Assembly: GCF_001442805.1 (NCBI RefSeq)
Contig: NZ_CP011131.1
Coordinates: 2,542,001-2,606,000 of the forward strand
Direction of reading: 5' to 3'
Length of the DNA stretch: 64,000 nucleotides
Source: Lysobacter gummosus
GTDB taxonomy: Bacteria; Pseudomonadota; Gammaproteobacteria; Xanthomonadales; Xanthomonadaceae
Shown: piece by piece, positions 22,637 through 31,797 of the stretch
Position numbering within the stretch: the first letter of the stretch is position 1
Layout of the letters: every line of letters starts with the position of its first letter
Position numbers and translations under genes: made by a program
The notes under the pieces: model-generated
The model's input: the letters and a program-made list of their open reading frames with translations, nothing else
Databases searched by the model: none
Told to the model about the DNA's origin: nothing

Positions 22637-23680
22637 ATGTTCAGCAGGAAATTTATCGCCGCAGCCGCCATCGTCCTGGTGGCGGCCGCCGCGGCGCTCG
22701 CCGGTTGCGGCCAAGGCGCCATCGTCGGCAGCGAACGCAGGCCGGTGCGCATCAGCGTGGGGTCTTACAACCTCAACAATCTGCCGTTCTTCGTCGCAGA
22801 CGCCAACGGCTATTTCGCCGAGGCCGGCGTGCACGTGCGCACCGAGAACTTCGCGCAAGGCGGGTCGAAGGTGTTGCAGGCGCTGGTGGCCGGTTCCACC
22901 GACGTGGCCGTGGGGTTCTACGACCACACCATCCAAATGCAAGCAAAACATAAGGAGGTCTCCGCCTTCGTGCTGCTGTCGCGCAATTCCGGGCTGGTGC
23001 TGGCCGGGCGCAACGACACGCGCTTCGACCCGAAACAGCCGCAGTCCATTGGCGGCCTCAAGATCGGCATCACCGCGCCGGGGTCGTCGTCGGATTTCTT
23101 CGTGCGCCATTTCCTCTCGCGCCACGGCATCGACGAAAACGCGGTGTCGATCATCGGCGTGGGCTCGGGCGCGGCCGCGGTCGCGGCGCTGCAGCAGGGC
23201 AAGGTCGATCTGCTGGTGAACTACGACCCGGCGGCGACGCTGATCGAGTCGCGCGGCATCGGCCGGATCCTGATCGACGCGCGCAGCGACGAAGGCGCGC
23301 GCGCGGTCTACGGCGGCCTGTATCCGACCTCGGTGCTGTACGCGCAGAGCGGGTTCCTGCAAGAGCATCCGCAGGTGGCCGAGCGCATCGCGCGCGCCCA
23401 GCTGAAGGCGCTGCGCTTCATCGAGAGCACGCCGCCCGAGCAGATCGTGGCGGCGCTGCCGGATCGCTACGTCTCCGGCGACCGCGCCGCTTACGCCCAG
23501 GCCGTGGCCCGCGCCAAGGCGATCTTCTCGCGCGACGGCCGTTTCGTGGCGGCGGATCTGCAAACGCCGCTGGCGGTCTTGCGCGAGTTCGATCGCAGCG
23601 TCGCCGGCGCCAAGATCGACCTGGACAAGACCTACACCAACCGCTTCGTCGACGACGCGCTCGCCGCGTCGTCGCGCTGA
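22637..23680 (+). CDS. ABC transporter substrate-binding lipoprotein (NitT/TauT type)
   Basis: A 347-residue binding protein with a lipoprotein signal (LAGC, cysteine near residue 24) and the NMT1/SsuA-like fold: LNNLPFFVADANGYFAEAGV, then VLQALVAGSTDVAVGFYD. Relatives bind nitrate, sulfonates, aromatic or other organic anions. The ATG at 22637 has a strong GGGAGGG site. It follows the isomerase by 74 bp; a small hairpin (AGGCC at 22583-22587 with GGCCT at 22596-22600, then TTT) may partly attenuate transcription. The next gene, the ATPase, starts 18 bp after its stop. Confidence 0.88.
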   Translation: MFSRKFIAAAAIVLVAAAAALAGCGQGAIVGSERRPVRISVGSYNLNNLPFFVADANGYFAEAGVHVRTENFAQGGSKVLQALVAGSTDVAVGFYDHTIQMQAKHKEVSAFVLLSRNSGLVLAGRNDTRFDPKQPQSIGGLKIGITAPGSSSDFFVRHFLSRHGIDENAVSIIGVGSGAAAVAALQQGKVDLLVNYDPAATLIESRGIGRILIDARSDEGARAVYGGLYPTSVLYAQSGFLQEHPQVAERIARAQLKALRFIESTPPEQIVAALPDRYVSGDRAAYAQAVARAKAIFSRDGRFVAADLQTPLAVLREFDRSVAGAKIDLDKTYTNRFVDDALAASSR

Positions 23681-23698
23681 CCGAGGGGAGGGCGCCTC

Positions 23699-24535
23699 AT
23701 GGCCACCACCGCCTCAGTGCGGCAACTTCACGATGCCCCGGCCGGCGCCGACGCCGACACCCTGGTGGCGATCGAGCGCGTCACGATGTCCTTCGGCGAC
23801 TTCACCGCAGTGCGCGACGTCGATATCCAGGTCGGCGACGGCGAATTCCTCGCCATCGTCGGCCCGACCGGCTGCGGCAAAAGCACCATCGTCAACGCAG
23901 TGGCCGGGCTGCTGACGCCGGCCCAGGGCCGTATCGCGATCGACGGCAAGCCGGTGAAGGGCGTGCAGGAGAGCGTGGGTTACTTATTCCAGCAGGACGC
24001 GCTGCTGCCGTGGAAGACCGCGCTGCAGAACGTCGAGCTCGGGCTGCGCTTCCGCGGCGTGGCGGCGGCCGAGCGCGAGGAGAAGGCGCGCCGTTGGCTG
24101 GCCAAGGTCGGGCTCGCCGGGTTCGAGGCGCGCTATCCGCACCAGTTGTCCGGCGGCCAGCGAAAACGCGTGCAGATGGCGCAGGCCTTGATCGTGGAAC
24201 CCAAGGTGATCCTGATGGACGAGCCGTTCTCGGCCTTGGACATCCACACCCGGCACCTGATGCAGAACGAGTTGCTGCGGTTGTGGCAGGAGCAGCGCCG
24301 CTCGGTGATGTTGATCACCCACGATCTGGAAGAGGCGATCGCCCTGGGCGACCGTGTGGTCGTGCTGTCGGCCGGCCCGTCCAGCCGCGTGGTGGAGAGT
24401 TTCCGCGTTCCGCTGGATCGACCGCGCAATGTCGCGGAAATCAAGCTCGACCCGTGTTTCATCGATCTTTATCGCGACATCTGGGCCTGCCTGCGCGGCG
24501 AAGTGGAGAAGACCTATGCGCAACAACGTGACTGA
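23699..24535 (+). CDS. ABC transporter ATP-binding protein (NitT/TauT type)
   Basis: A 278-residue ATPase with Walker A GPTGCGKST, signature LSGGQRKRVQMAQAL, Walker B VILMDEPFSALD and an H-loop in LITHDLEEA. It powers import with the permease encoded by the overlapping next gene. ATG 23699 has GAGGGGAGG upstream. The signature reads GGQRKR rather than the more common GGMRQR, which is unremarkable. Confidence 0.93.
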   Translation: MATTASVRQLHDAPAGADADTLVAIERVTMSFGDFTAVRDVDIQVGDGEFLAIVGPTGCGKSTIVNAVAGLLTPAQGRIAIDGKPVKGVQESVGYLFQQDALLPWKTALQNVELGLRFRGVAAAEREEKARRWLAKVGLAGFEARYPHQLSGGQRKRVQMAQALIVEPKVILMDEPFSALDIHTRHLMQNELLRLWQEQRRSVMLITHDLEEAIALGDRVVVLSAGPSSRVVESFRVPLDRPRNVAEIKLDPCFIDLYRDIWACLRGEVEKTYAQQRD

Positions 24536-25292
24536 CCGCGTCTTGCAATTGTTGCTGGTCGTGGTGCTGTTCGGCGGCTGGCAGGCCGGCGTGTCGGCGC
24601 GGTTGATCGACCCGTTCTTCTTTCCGGCGCCGATGGCGATCGCGCGGCAGGCCTGGGATTGGCTGTCCGATCCGGGGTTCTACCAGCATGTCGCGATCAC
24701 CCTGGCGGAAACCGGGCTGGGCTACGTGATCGGCACCACGCTCGGCGTGGCCGGCGGCGTGTGGCTGGGCCTGAGCCGGCGTTCGGCGCGGATCCTCGAT
24801 CCCTTCATCAAGGGCTTCAACGCGATTCCGCGCGTCGTGCTGGCGCCGATTTTCGTGCTGTGGCTGGGGTTGGGGCTGTGGTCGAAGGTGGCCCTGGCGG
24901 TGACGCTGGTGTTCTTCACTACCTTCTTCAACGCGATGCAGGGCGTGCGCGAGGTCAATCCGACGGTGCTTGCCAACGCGCGCATCCTCGGCGCCGGTCG
25001 CGGCGATCTGCTGCGCCATGTGTATTTCCCGGCCGCGGCGAGCTGGATCCTGTCCTCGCTGCGCACCTCGGTCGGCTTCGCCGTGGTCGGCGCGATCATC
25101 GGCGAATACCTGGGCGCCTCGGCGGGTCTGGGGTATCTGATCGCCCAGGCCGAGGGCAACTTCAACGCCGTCGGCGTCTTCGCCGGCATCGCGATCCTGG
25201 CCGTGTTCGTGCTGCTGATCGACGCCTTGCTCGACATCGCCGAGAACCGCCTGATCTCGTGGCGCCCGAACGCGGCGCGCGAAAACGCCTGA
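24516..25292 (+). CDS. ABC transporter permease (NitT/TauT type)
   Basis: A 258-residue inner-membrane permease with about six hydrophobic segments and the binding-protein-dependent transport domain (EAA-like loop around NPTVLANARILGAGRGDLLRH). The ATG at 24516 lies inside the 3' end of the ATPase gene, a 20-bp overlap that indicates translational coupling. It completes the importer whose binding protein and ATPase precede it. The best-matched families carry sulfonates, nitrate, taurine or aromatic acids; the isomerase at the head of the operon favours an unsaturated organic acid. Confidence 0.92.
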   Translation: MRNNVTDRVLQLLLVVVLFGGWQAGVSARLIDPFFFPAPMAIARQAWDWLSDPGFYQHVAITLAETGLGYVIGTTLGVAGGVWLGLSRRSARILDPFIKGFNAIPRVVLAPIFVLWLGLGLWSKVALAVTLVFFTTFFNAMQGVREVNPTVLANARILGAGRGDLLRHVYFPAAASWILSSLRTSVGFAVVGAIIGEYLGASAGLGYLIAQAEGNFNAVGVFAGIAILAVFVLLIDALLDIAENRLISWRPNAARENA

Positions 25293-25417
25293 CGCCTGCG
25301 CCTGGTTCGTCGCGGCATCGCGCCGCGACGGGCATCCACCTGCCTTAGCCGCGGATCCTCGTCCGCACGAATCCTGGCGCGCCGCGCCAGCGGCGCCCTG
25401 CTGCCTGGAGAACCCCC

Positions 25418-26833
25418 GTGACGAATCGTTTTCGCCCGCATCCGATCGCGCTGGCGATGCTTATCGGCGCCGCCGGAGGCATCGGCGAGGCCGTCGCGCA
25501 GACGCCCGACGCCGCCGAACTGCTGCGGCTGGTGCAGGCGCAAGCGGCCAGGATCGAACGCCTGGAGCGGCGCCTGGCCGCGGTGGAGGGCGGTTCCGCG
25601 ACGGCCGATGCGCCGGCGCCAGCACCCGAAGACGCCGGCCTTGCCCAGCGCCTGGACAAGCTCGAACAGGCCCAGGCCAGGCAACCGGCGGTGAACTGGT
25701 CCAAGGGTGCCCCGCAGTTCACCAGCGCCGACGGCCGCAGCGTGTTCCGGCCGCGTGGCCGCGTGTTCCTGGACGCGTCCAGCACCGGCGGCTCCGGCTT
25801 CGCGAACCGCAACCTCAGCGGCACCGAAGTGCGCTCGCTGCGCCTGGGCGCCGAGGGGGCGTACGGCCGCATCGGCTGGAACCTGGAAGGCGACTTCGCC
25901 GACAACGGCGTGAGTTGGAAGTCCGCTTACGCCAGCTTCGCCCACACGTTGTTCGGGCAGAAGTCCGAATTGACCGTCGGCAACCGGCTCAACGACCGCG
26001 GCATCGACGGTTCCAGCAGCACCTCCAATACGCCGTTCCAGGAGCGCAACGTGGTCGGGACGCTGGTGCTGCCGCAGCGCGGCCTGTTCGGCGTGGGGCT
26101 GACCGAGCGCGTCTTCGGCCGCGGTTGGCATGCCAGCCTGTCGGTGGCGGGGAACGATCTGGACAATGCCGGCGATGGCAACGACAGTCTGACCTGGGCC
26201 GCGCGCGCGCACTGGAATCCGTTCAAACGCGAGCGCGCGATCGTGCATTTGGGCGCCTGGGCTTTTTACGAGGACATCGGCGCGGGCTCGGCCGGGGTGG
26301 TGCGCGCTTCGGCGATCGGCGGCCACTTCAACGATGAGGTCAAGCTCGCGCCGGGCAGCGTGGCTGGCGCCGAAAGCGGGCGTGGGCATGGCCTGGAACT
26401 GGCGGCGGTCGCCGGCCTGTTCTGGGGTTCGGGCGAATGGGGCCGGCGCCGGATCGAGGGGCTGGATCGCCGCGGCGCCTACACGGCCGGGTACGACGCT
26501 TACGCCGTCTCGGCCGGCTGGTTCCTGAGCGGCGGCGCGCCGGCCTACGTGGCCGACACCGGCACCTGGGGGCGGGTCAAGGTCGAGCGCCCGGTCACCG
26601 CCGGCGGACGCGGCGCATGGGAATTGAAGGCCCGCTACGAGAACGCGGATTTCCGCGATCTGCCCGGAGGCGGCGCCGGACATGCCTGGACCTTCGGCGC
26701 TAACTGGTACTTGAACGACTACAGCCGGGTCATGCTCGATCTGGTGCGGTGGCAGACCGACAACCGCAGCGGCAAGTACCTCGCCGCCGACCAGGGATAC
26801 ACGCTAAATACCCGTCTGCAATTGGTTTTTTGA
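25418..26833 (+). CDS. Outer-membrane porin (OprP/OprO-like)
   Basis: A 471-residue porin. After the signal peptide (cleavage near residue 28) comes a short coiled-coil segment (ELLRLVQAQAARIERLERRLAAVE), a low-complexity linker, and a barrel that opens with a phosphate-selective-porin-like block (residues ~100-180, YGRIGWNLEGDFAD) and ends with RLQLVF, a proper C-terminal aromatic. The GTG at 25418 has CTGGAG upstream. Lying 125 bp after the permease, it probably gives the importer its outer-membrane entry route. The anion selectivity is a guess from the family. Confidence 0.85.
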   Translation: MTNRFRPHPIALAMLIGAAGGIGEAVAQTPDAAELLRLVQAQAARIERLERRLAAVEGGSATADAPAPAPEDAGLAQRLDKLEQAQARQPAVNWSKGAPQFTSADGRSVFRPRGRVFLDASSTGGSGFANRNLSGTEVRSLRLGAEGAYGRIGWNLEGDFADNGVSWKSAYASFAHTLFGQKSELTVGNRLNDRGIDGSSSTSNTPFQERNVVGTLVLPQRGLFGVGLTERVFGRGWHASLSVAGNDLDNAGDGNDSLTWAARAHWNPFKRERAIVHLGAWAFYEDIGAGSAGVVRASAIGGHFNDEVKLAPGSVAGAESGRGHGLELAAVAGLFWGSGEWGRRRIEGLDRRGAYTAGYDAYAVSAGWFLSGGAPAYVADTGTWGRVKVERPVTAGGRGAWELKARYENADFRDLPGGGAGHAWTFGANWYLNDYSRVMLDLVRWQTDNRSGKYLAADQGYTLNTRLQLVF

Positions 26834-26897
26834 CGCAATGGCCGCTGGCCCCGGCCGCCGCGCCGACGGCCGGGGCGTGATCGGTATGCGGAATCAA

Positions 26898-26918
26898 GTA
26901 TGTATAATAAGTACATAC
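26898..26918. promoter_or_regulatory. Promoter with overlapping palindrome before the toxin-antitoxin pair
   Basis: GTATGTA at 26898-26904 and TACATAC at 26912-26918 form a perfect inverted repeat with a 7-nt spacer. A consensus -10 box TATAAT at 26903-26908 lies within it. Such a site fits autorepression by the AbrB-type antitoxin encoded 17 bp downstream. Confidence 0.65.
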
Positions 26919-26934
26919 CCTGCGGAGCCCGCCC

Positions 26935-27159
26935 ATGGAAGCGACCGTCGCCGAACGAGGCCAGATCACCCTGCCCAAGGCGGTGCGCGACGCGCTCGGC
27001 CTGACCAAGGGCACGCTGCTCAAGGTCGAGCTGGACGGCAGCCGCATCATCCTGCGCAAGAGCGTGGACGATGCCATCTCCAAGGCGCGCGGCAAGTTCG
27101 CCCTGGACGGCTTCGAGTCCGGCGAAGACGCCGCGCGCGCGATGCGCGAGGAGGAATGA
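26935..27159 (+). CDS. AbrB/VapB-type antitoxin
   Basis: A 74-residue protein. The N-terminal SpoVT/AbrB swapped-hairpin DNA-binding domain (EATVAERGQITLPKAVRDAL) is followed by an acidic C-terminal tail (DGFESGEDAARAMREEE) that would wrap the toxin. The ATG at 26935 fits the family start. It precedes a PIN-domain gene by 4 nt and is probably autoregulatory through the palindromic promoter at 26898-26918. Confidence 0.85.
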   Translation: MEATVAERGQITLPKAVRDALGLTKGTLLKVELDGSRIILRKSVDDAISKARGKFALDGFESGEDAARAMREEE

Positions 27160-27163
27160 GCCG

Positions 27164-27562
27164 GTGATCGCGGTCGACTCGCCGGTCTTGATCGAACTGT
27201 TGAGCGACGGCCCGCAAGCCGACGCGGTCGAGTCCTGCCTGCGCCAGAGCCTGGTCGGCGGCCGGGTCGTGGTCTGCGACGTCAGCCTGGCCGAAATCTG
27301 CGCGGCGCTGCGCGGCGGCGCGCAAGCGCAGGAGGCGCTGGAGGAAATGGGCATCCATTTCAGCGCGCTGGAAGCCAAGTCGGCGTTGCGCGCCGGCGAG
27401 ATGCATCGCCGCCATCGCCAGCGCGGCGACCGCTCGCGCGGCTTCGGCGGGTTTCTGATCGGCGCCCACGCTCTGCTGCAATGCGACGGCCTGATCACCT
27501 GGAACGACACGTTTTATCGCGACTACTTCAAGGGCCTGAAGCTGATCGTGCCGCAAGCCTGA
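27164..27562 (+). CDS. PIN-domain VapC-like toxin, possibly active-site altered
   Basis: A 132-residue PIN-domain protein, GTG start, co-transcribed with the AbrB-type antitoxin. VapC toxins are Mg-dependent ribonucleases. The first acidic residues are in place: D5 ([12 protein letters not shown]) and E44 (SLAEICAAL), and D115 lies in ITWNDTFY. Where the family usually has an aspartate before FLIGAHA, this protein has glycine 96 ([11 protein letters not shown]). Activity may therefore be lowered, or the metal site may be completed by another residue. An alternative is that it is now mainly an antitoxin partner or corepressor. Confidence 0.8.
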   Translation: MIAVDSPVLIELLSDGPQADAVESCLRQSLVGGRVVVCDVSLAEICAALRGGAQAQEALEEMGIHFSALEAKSALRAGEMHRRHRQRGDRSRGFGGFLIGAHALLQCDGLITWNDTFYRDYFKGLKLIVPQA

Positions 27563-27656
27563 GCCCGTGCCGCGCCCGAGCGCCCAACCCCATCCGATCG
27601 CGCCACCTTACGTTTTCAAGCGCCTTCACCACCCAGATTCACGCGGAGAATTGTTT

Positions 27657-30257
27657 ATGTTGGAAGCCTATCGCCACCACGTTGCCGAGCGCGCCGCGCT
27701 GGGCATTCCGCCGCTGCCCCTGACCGCGCAGCAGACCGCCGAGGTCATCGAACTGCTGAAGGCCCCGCCGGCGGGCGAGGAGGCGTTCCTGCTGGATCTG
27801 ATCACCTACCGCGTGCCGGCCGGCGTCGATGACGCCGCCAAGGTCAAGGCCTCGTACCTGGCCGCGCTGGCCCTGGGCAGCGAAAAGAACCCGCTGATCA
27901 GCCGCGAACGCGCCACCGAACTGCTCGGCACCATGCTCGGCGGCTACAACATCCTGCCGCTGGTCGAGCTGCTCGACGACGCGCAGGTCGCGCCGATCGC
28001 CGCCGAAGCCCTGAAGAAGACCCTGCTGGTGTTCGACGCCTTCCACGACGTCCAGGAAAAGGCCGAGAACGGCAATGCCCACGCCCGCGGCGTGTTGCAG
28101 AGTTGGGCCGATGCGGAGTGGTTCACCAGCCGCCCGGAAGTGCCCGAAAGCCTGACCGTCACCGTGTTCAAGGTGACCGGCGAAACCAACACCGACGACC
28201 TCTCGCCCGCGCCCGACGCGACCACCCGTCCGGACATCCCGCTGCACGCGCTGGCGATGCTCAAGAACGCGCGTGATGGCATCGTGCCGGAAGAAGACGG
28301 CAAGCGCGGCCCGATCGCCTTCATCGAATCGCTGAAGGACAAGGGCCATCTGGTCGCTTATGTCGGCGACGTGGTCGGCACCGGTTCCAGCCGCAAGTCC
28401 GCGACCAATTCGGTGCTGTGGTTCACCGGCGAAGACATCCCTTTCATCCCGAACAAGCGCTTCGGCGGCGTGTGCCTGGGTTCGAAGATCGCGCCGATCT
28501 TCTACAACACCATGGAAGACGCCGGCGCCCTGCCGATCGAACTCGACGTGTCGCAGATGAACATGGGCGACGTGGTCGAACTGCGTCCCTACGAGGGCAA
28601 GGCGCTCAAGAACGGCGAGGTGATCGCCGAGTTCGCGCTGAAGTCCGACGTGCTGCTGGACGAAGTCCGCGCCGGCGGCCGCATTCCGCTGATCGTCGGC
28701 CGCGGCCTCACCGCCAAGGCGCGTGAAGCTCTGGGCCTGCCGACCTCGACCCTGTTCCGCCTGCCGACCAACCCGGCCGACACCGGCAAGGGTTACTCGC
28801 TGGCGCAGAAGATGGTCGGCCGCGCCTGCGGCCTGCCGGAAGTCGGCGGCGTGCAGCCGGGCATCCGTCCGGGCACCTACTGCGAGCCGAAGATGACCTC
28901 GGTGGGTTCGCAGGACACCACCGGCCCGATGACCCGCGACGAGCTGAAGGATCTGGCCTGCCTGGGCTTCAGCGCCGACCTGGTGATGCAGTCGTTCTGC
29001 CACACCGCCGCGTACCCGAAGCCGGTCGACGTCAAGACCCATCACGATCTGCCGGCCTTCATCAGCAACCGCGGCGGCATCTCGCTGCGTCCGGGCGACG
29101 GCGTGATCCACTCGTGGCTCAACCGCATGCTGATGCCCGACACCGTCGGCACCGGCGGCGACTCGCACACCCGTTTCCCGGTCGGCATCTCGTTCCCGGC
29201 CGGCTCCGGCCTGGTCGCGTTCGCCGCGGCCACCGGCGTCATGCCGCTGGACATGCCCGAGTCGGTGTTGGTGCGCTTCAGCGGCGAAATGCAGCCCGGC
29301 GTGACCCTGCGCGATCTGGTCAACGCGATCCCGCTGGCCGCGATCAACAGCGGTCTGCTCACCGTCGCCAAGCAGGGCAAGAAGAACATCTTCTCCGGCC
29401 GCATCCTGGAAATCGAAGGCCTGCCGCAGCTCAAGGTCGAACAGGCCTTCGAACTGTCCGACGCCTCGGCCGAGCGTTCCGCCGCCGGTTGCACGGTCAA
29501 GCTCGATAAGGAACCGATCATCGAGTACCTGACCAGCAACATCACCCTGCTCAAGTGGATGATCGCGGAAGGCTACGCCGACCCGCGTTCGCTGCAGCGC
29601 CGGATCAAGGCGATGGAAGGCTGGCTGGCCAACCCGCAGTTGCTGGAAGGCGACGCCGATGCCGAGTACGCCGCGGTCATCGACATCGACCTCAACCAGA
29701 TCGTCGAGCCGATCGTGGCCTGCCCGAACGATCCGGACGACGTGAAGACCCTGTCGGCGGTGTCCGGCGCGGTCATCGACGAAGTCTTCATCGGTTCGTG
29801 CATGACCAACATCGGCCACTTCCGCGCCGCCGCCAAGCTGCTGGAAGGCAAGCGCGACATCCCGACCCGCCTGTGGGTCGCGCCGCCGACCAAGATGGAC
29901 GCCTCCGAGCTGACCAAGGAAGGCCACTACGGCACCTTCGGCACCGCCGGCGCGCGCATGGAGATGCCGGGCTGCTCGCTGTGCATGGGCAACCAGGCGC
30001 AGGCGCGCGAGGGCGCGACCGTGTTCTCCACCAGCACCCGCAACTTCCCGAACCGCCTGGGCCGCAACACCAACGTCTACCTGGGTTCGGCCGAACTGGC
30101 CGCGATCTGCTCGCGCCTGGGCCGCATCCCGACCCGCGAGGAGTACATGGCGGACGTGGGCGTGCTCAAGGCCGACGGCGACAAGATCTACCGCTACATG
30201 AACTTCGATCAGATCGAAGACTACAAGCAGGTCGCCGACACCGTCGCCGCGGCCTGA
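27657..30257 (+). CDS. acnB: Aconitate hydratase B
   Basis: An 866-residue AcnB, the main TCA-cycle aconitase of most proteobacteria. The N-terminal HEAT-like helical domain typical of AcnB is present, and the cluster cysteines appear in [12 protein letters not shown] and [13 protein letters not shown] 27657 gives the family start ([21 protein letters not shown]); it follows CGGAG. A GTG at 27567 in the same frame would add a non-conserved stretch. It is an unlinked partner of acnA at 17499-20264. A terminator follows. Confidence 0.96.
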   Translation: MLEAYRHHVAERAALGIPPLPLTAQQTAEVIELLKAPPAGEEAFLLDLITYRVPAGVDDAAKVKASYLAALALGSEKNPLISRERATELLGTMLGGYNILPLVELLDDAQVAPIAAEALKKTLLVFDAFHDVQEKAENGNAHARGVLQSWADAEWFTSRPEVPESLTVTVFKVTGETNTDDLSPAPDATTRPDIPLHALAMLKNARDGIVPEEDGKRGPIAFIESLKDKGHLVAYVGDVVGTGSSRKSATNSVLWFTGEDIPFIPNKRFGGVCLGSKIAPIFYNTMEDAGALPIELDVSQMNMGDVVELRPYEGKALKNGEVIAEFALKSDVLLDEVRAGGRIPLIVGRGLTAKAREALGLPTSTLFRLPTNPADTGKGYSLAQKMVGRACGLPEVGGVQPGIRPGTYCEPKMTSVGSQDTTGPMTRDELKDLACLGFSADLVMQSFCHTAAYPKPVDVKTHHDLPAFISNRGGISLRPGDGVIHSWLNRMLMPDTVGTGGDSHTRFPVGISFPAGSGLVAFAAATGVMPLDMPESVLVRFSGEMQPGVTLRDLVNAIPLAAINSGLLTVAKQGKKNIFSGRILEIEGLPQLKVEQAFELSDASAERSAAGCTVKLDKEPIIEYLTSNITLLKWMIAEGYADPRSLQRRIKAMEGWLANPQLLEGDADAEYAAVIDIDLNQIVEPIVACPNDPDDVKTLSAVSGAVIDEVFIGSCMTNIGHFRAAAKLLEGKRDIPTRLWVAPPTKMDASELTKEGHYGTFGTAGARMEMPGCSLCMGNQAQAREGATVFSTSTRNFPNRLGRNTNVYLGSAELAAICSRLGRIPTREEYMADVGVLKADGDKIYRYMNFDQIEDYKQVADTVAAA

Positions 30258-30328
30258 TCGCGGAGCCGGATGATCGCAGCCCCCGGGCGCCTCGGGTAAC
30301 CGGCGCGCCCGCCGGGTGCAAAATAGGG

Positions 30329-30367
30329 ACGGGTACGTCGGGCGACAGGCCGGCGTACCCGTTTTTT
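30329..30367 (+). terminator. Rho-independent terminator after acnB
   Basis: ACGGGTACG at 30329-30337 pairs with CGTACCCGT at 30354-30362; the arms are followed by a T-run to 30367. Confidence 0.75.
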
Positions 30368-30397
30368 CTTTGGACAGGACTCATAAGGACATTGGAC

Positions 30398-30955
30398 ATG
30401 ACCCGATCGCTCTATCGCCTCATCACGCCCGCGCTGCTGGCGATGGCCCTCGCGCTCCCGCTGGCGGCCGTCGCCGAAGACGACGCGCCGTACAAGGACA
30501 AGGCCGAACTCCAGGCCGAACTGACCAAGGTGCTGACCTGTCAGGCCAGCCGCGCCGAATACATGCGCTTTGCCAGCGCCCTGACTGACGTTTACTACGA
30601 CAAGCCGGCGCAACCGGTGTTGGCGGGATGGAAGAAGGTCGAGGACGCGAACGCGTTCGTCGCCATGATCGACATGCCCGAGCCGGTGACGGTGTACGGC
30701 CACACGAGCCGGCAGCTGATGCTGGCGGGCCAGGGCATGCTGGCGGTGGTGGACGGCGATCATGCCGACGCGCTGGCCAAGCAGCTCAAGCTCGGCGCCG
30801 GCGGCGAACCGCTGGCCGGCCACATCCGCGTTCGCGACGTGCGCACCGAGGCGCTGGGCGACGGCATCGAGGCCAAGATCGTGCAGACGGTCAGCACCAT
30901 CACCACCCATCCGGGCAAGACGATGGTGGGTTGCGAGTACCGAGTGAATTACTAA
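30398..30955 (+). CDS. Secreted protein of unknown function
   Basis: A 185-residue protein with a Sec signal peptide (cleavage near residue 24, LAAVAEDDA). The mature part begins with a charged helix and has two cysteines, C46 (LTCQAS) and one near the C-terminus (VGCEYRVNY), that could form a disulfide. I do not recognise the family. ATG 30398 follows an AAGGA. Its own terminator is not obvious. The 230 bp to hflD hold only a hairpin near 31138-31166 (GCAGCCGC/GCGGCTGC) that might end transcripts from one or both sides. Confidence 0.6.
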   Translation: MTRSLYRLITPALLAMALALPLAAVAEDDAPYKDKAELQAELTKVLTCQASRAEYMRFASALTDVYYDKPAQPVLAGWKKVEDANAFVAMIDMPEPVTVYGHTSRQLMLAGQGMLAVVDGDHADALAKQLKLGAGGEPLAGHIRVRDVRTEALGDGIEAKIVQTVSTITTHPGKTMVGCEYRVNY

Positions 30956-31188
30956 GGACCCAGGCCGGCGCTGGCGTCGCGCCGATCGTCTGCGTAGAAG
31001 CTGCGTGAGCCGCGGCCGCGACAGAGCGGCTGCGGCGAGCGTTCCGGTTCGGGCGATACCTCGCGGCCCGCGCTGGTCCTACCGGTAGCGGCCGCAGGTT
31101 GCGAAGCCCATGCGCTTCAATCTGAAAGTCGGCCATGGCAGCCGCAACCGCGATGACGCGGCTGCGGCCTGGCTTTCGGGGCCGCCCC

Positions 31189-31797
31189 TCAACCCAACTG
31201 CGATTCGACCGAATCCACCATCGCTCGCTTGCGCAGCAGCAGATCCCAGTAGCTGCCGCCGAGCTGGCGCCACAGCACCGCCGAGCGCACCGCCGCCAGC
31301 AGCACCGCGCGCACTTCGGCGACCACGCCGGGCTGGCCGAGGTAATGCGGGTTGCCCTGCACCAGCACGCGCGGACGCAGGTGGCTCAGGGTGTCGGCGT
31401 ACAAGGTGCCCAGCGCCGCGATCACGTCTGGGTGGCTGCTGCCGAGCCGGTGCGCGGGGTTGGCCTGTTCGTGGATGCCGCGCAGCACCTTCTCGGTCAT
31501 CGCCGTATCGCGCACGAAACGGCGCTCCAGCTGCATCACCGCCAGGGTCAGGCGCGGCAGGTGCTCGTCCTTGGCGCGATGGGTGAAGTAGTCCTGCATC
31601 AGCATCAGCCCGGGCCGCAGATTGTCCAGGCCACCGTACACAGCGGCGGGCGAGGAGGCGTCGATGCGGAATACCGAGTCCAGGGCGGTGCCGAGCACGG
31701 CCGCGTTGGCCTGGCCGGTGTCGGCGATGCGCCGCACCTGGGCCAGGGCCTGGGCGAGACCGGCGAGGGCGAGGACGCGTTGCGAAAGATCGGCCAT
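31189..31797 (-). CDS. hflD: HflD: lysogenization-regulator family protein
   Basis: The 202-residue, all-helical product matches HflD (E. coli form about 213 residues). In E. coli it is a peripheral membrane protein that binds phage lambda CII; its housekeeping role is unclear. The start ATG (31797-31795) overlaps the last base of the mnmA stop codon, so the two genes are translationally coupled. The mnmA-hflD order is widely conserved in gammaproteobacteria and supports the call. Key sequence: [20 protein letters not shown] at the N-terminus and [11 protein letters not shown]. Confidence 0.88.
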   Translation of the reverse strand: MADLSQRVLALAGLAQALAQVRRIADTGQANAAVLGTALDSVFRIDASSPAAVYGGLDNLRPGLMLMQDYFTHRAKDEHLPRLTLAVMQLERRFVRDTAMTEKVLRGIHEQANPAHRLGSSHPDVIAALGTLYADTLSHLRPRVLVQGNPHYLGQPGVVAEVRAVLLAAVRSAVLWRQLGGSYWDLLLRKRAMVDSVESQLG

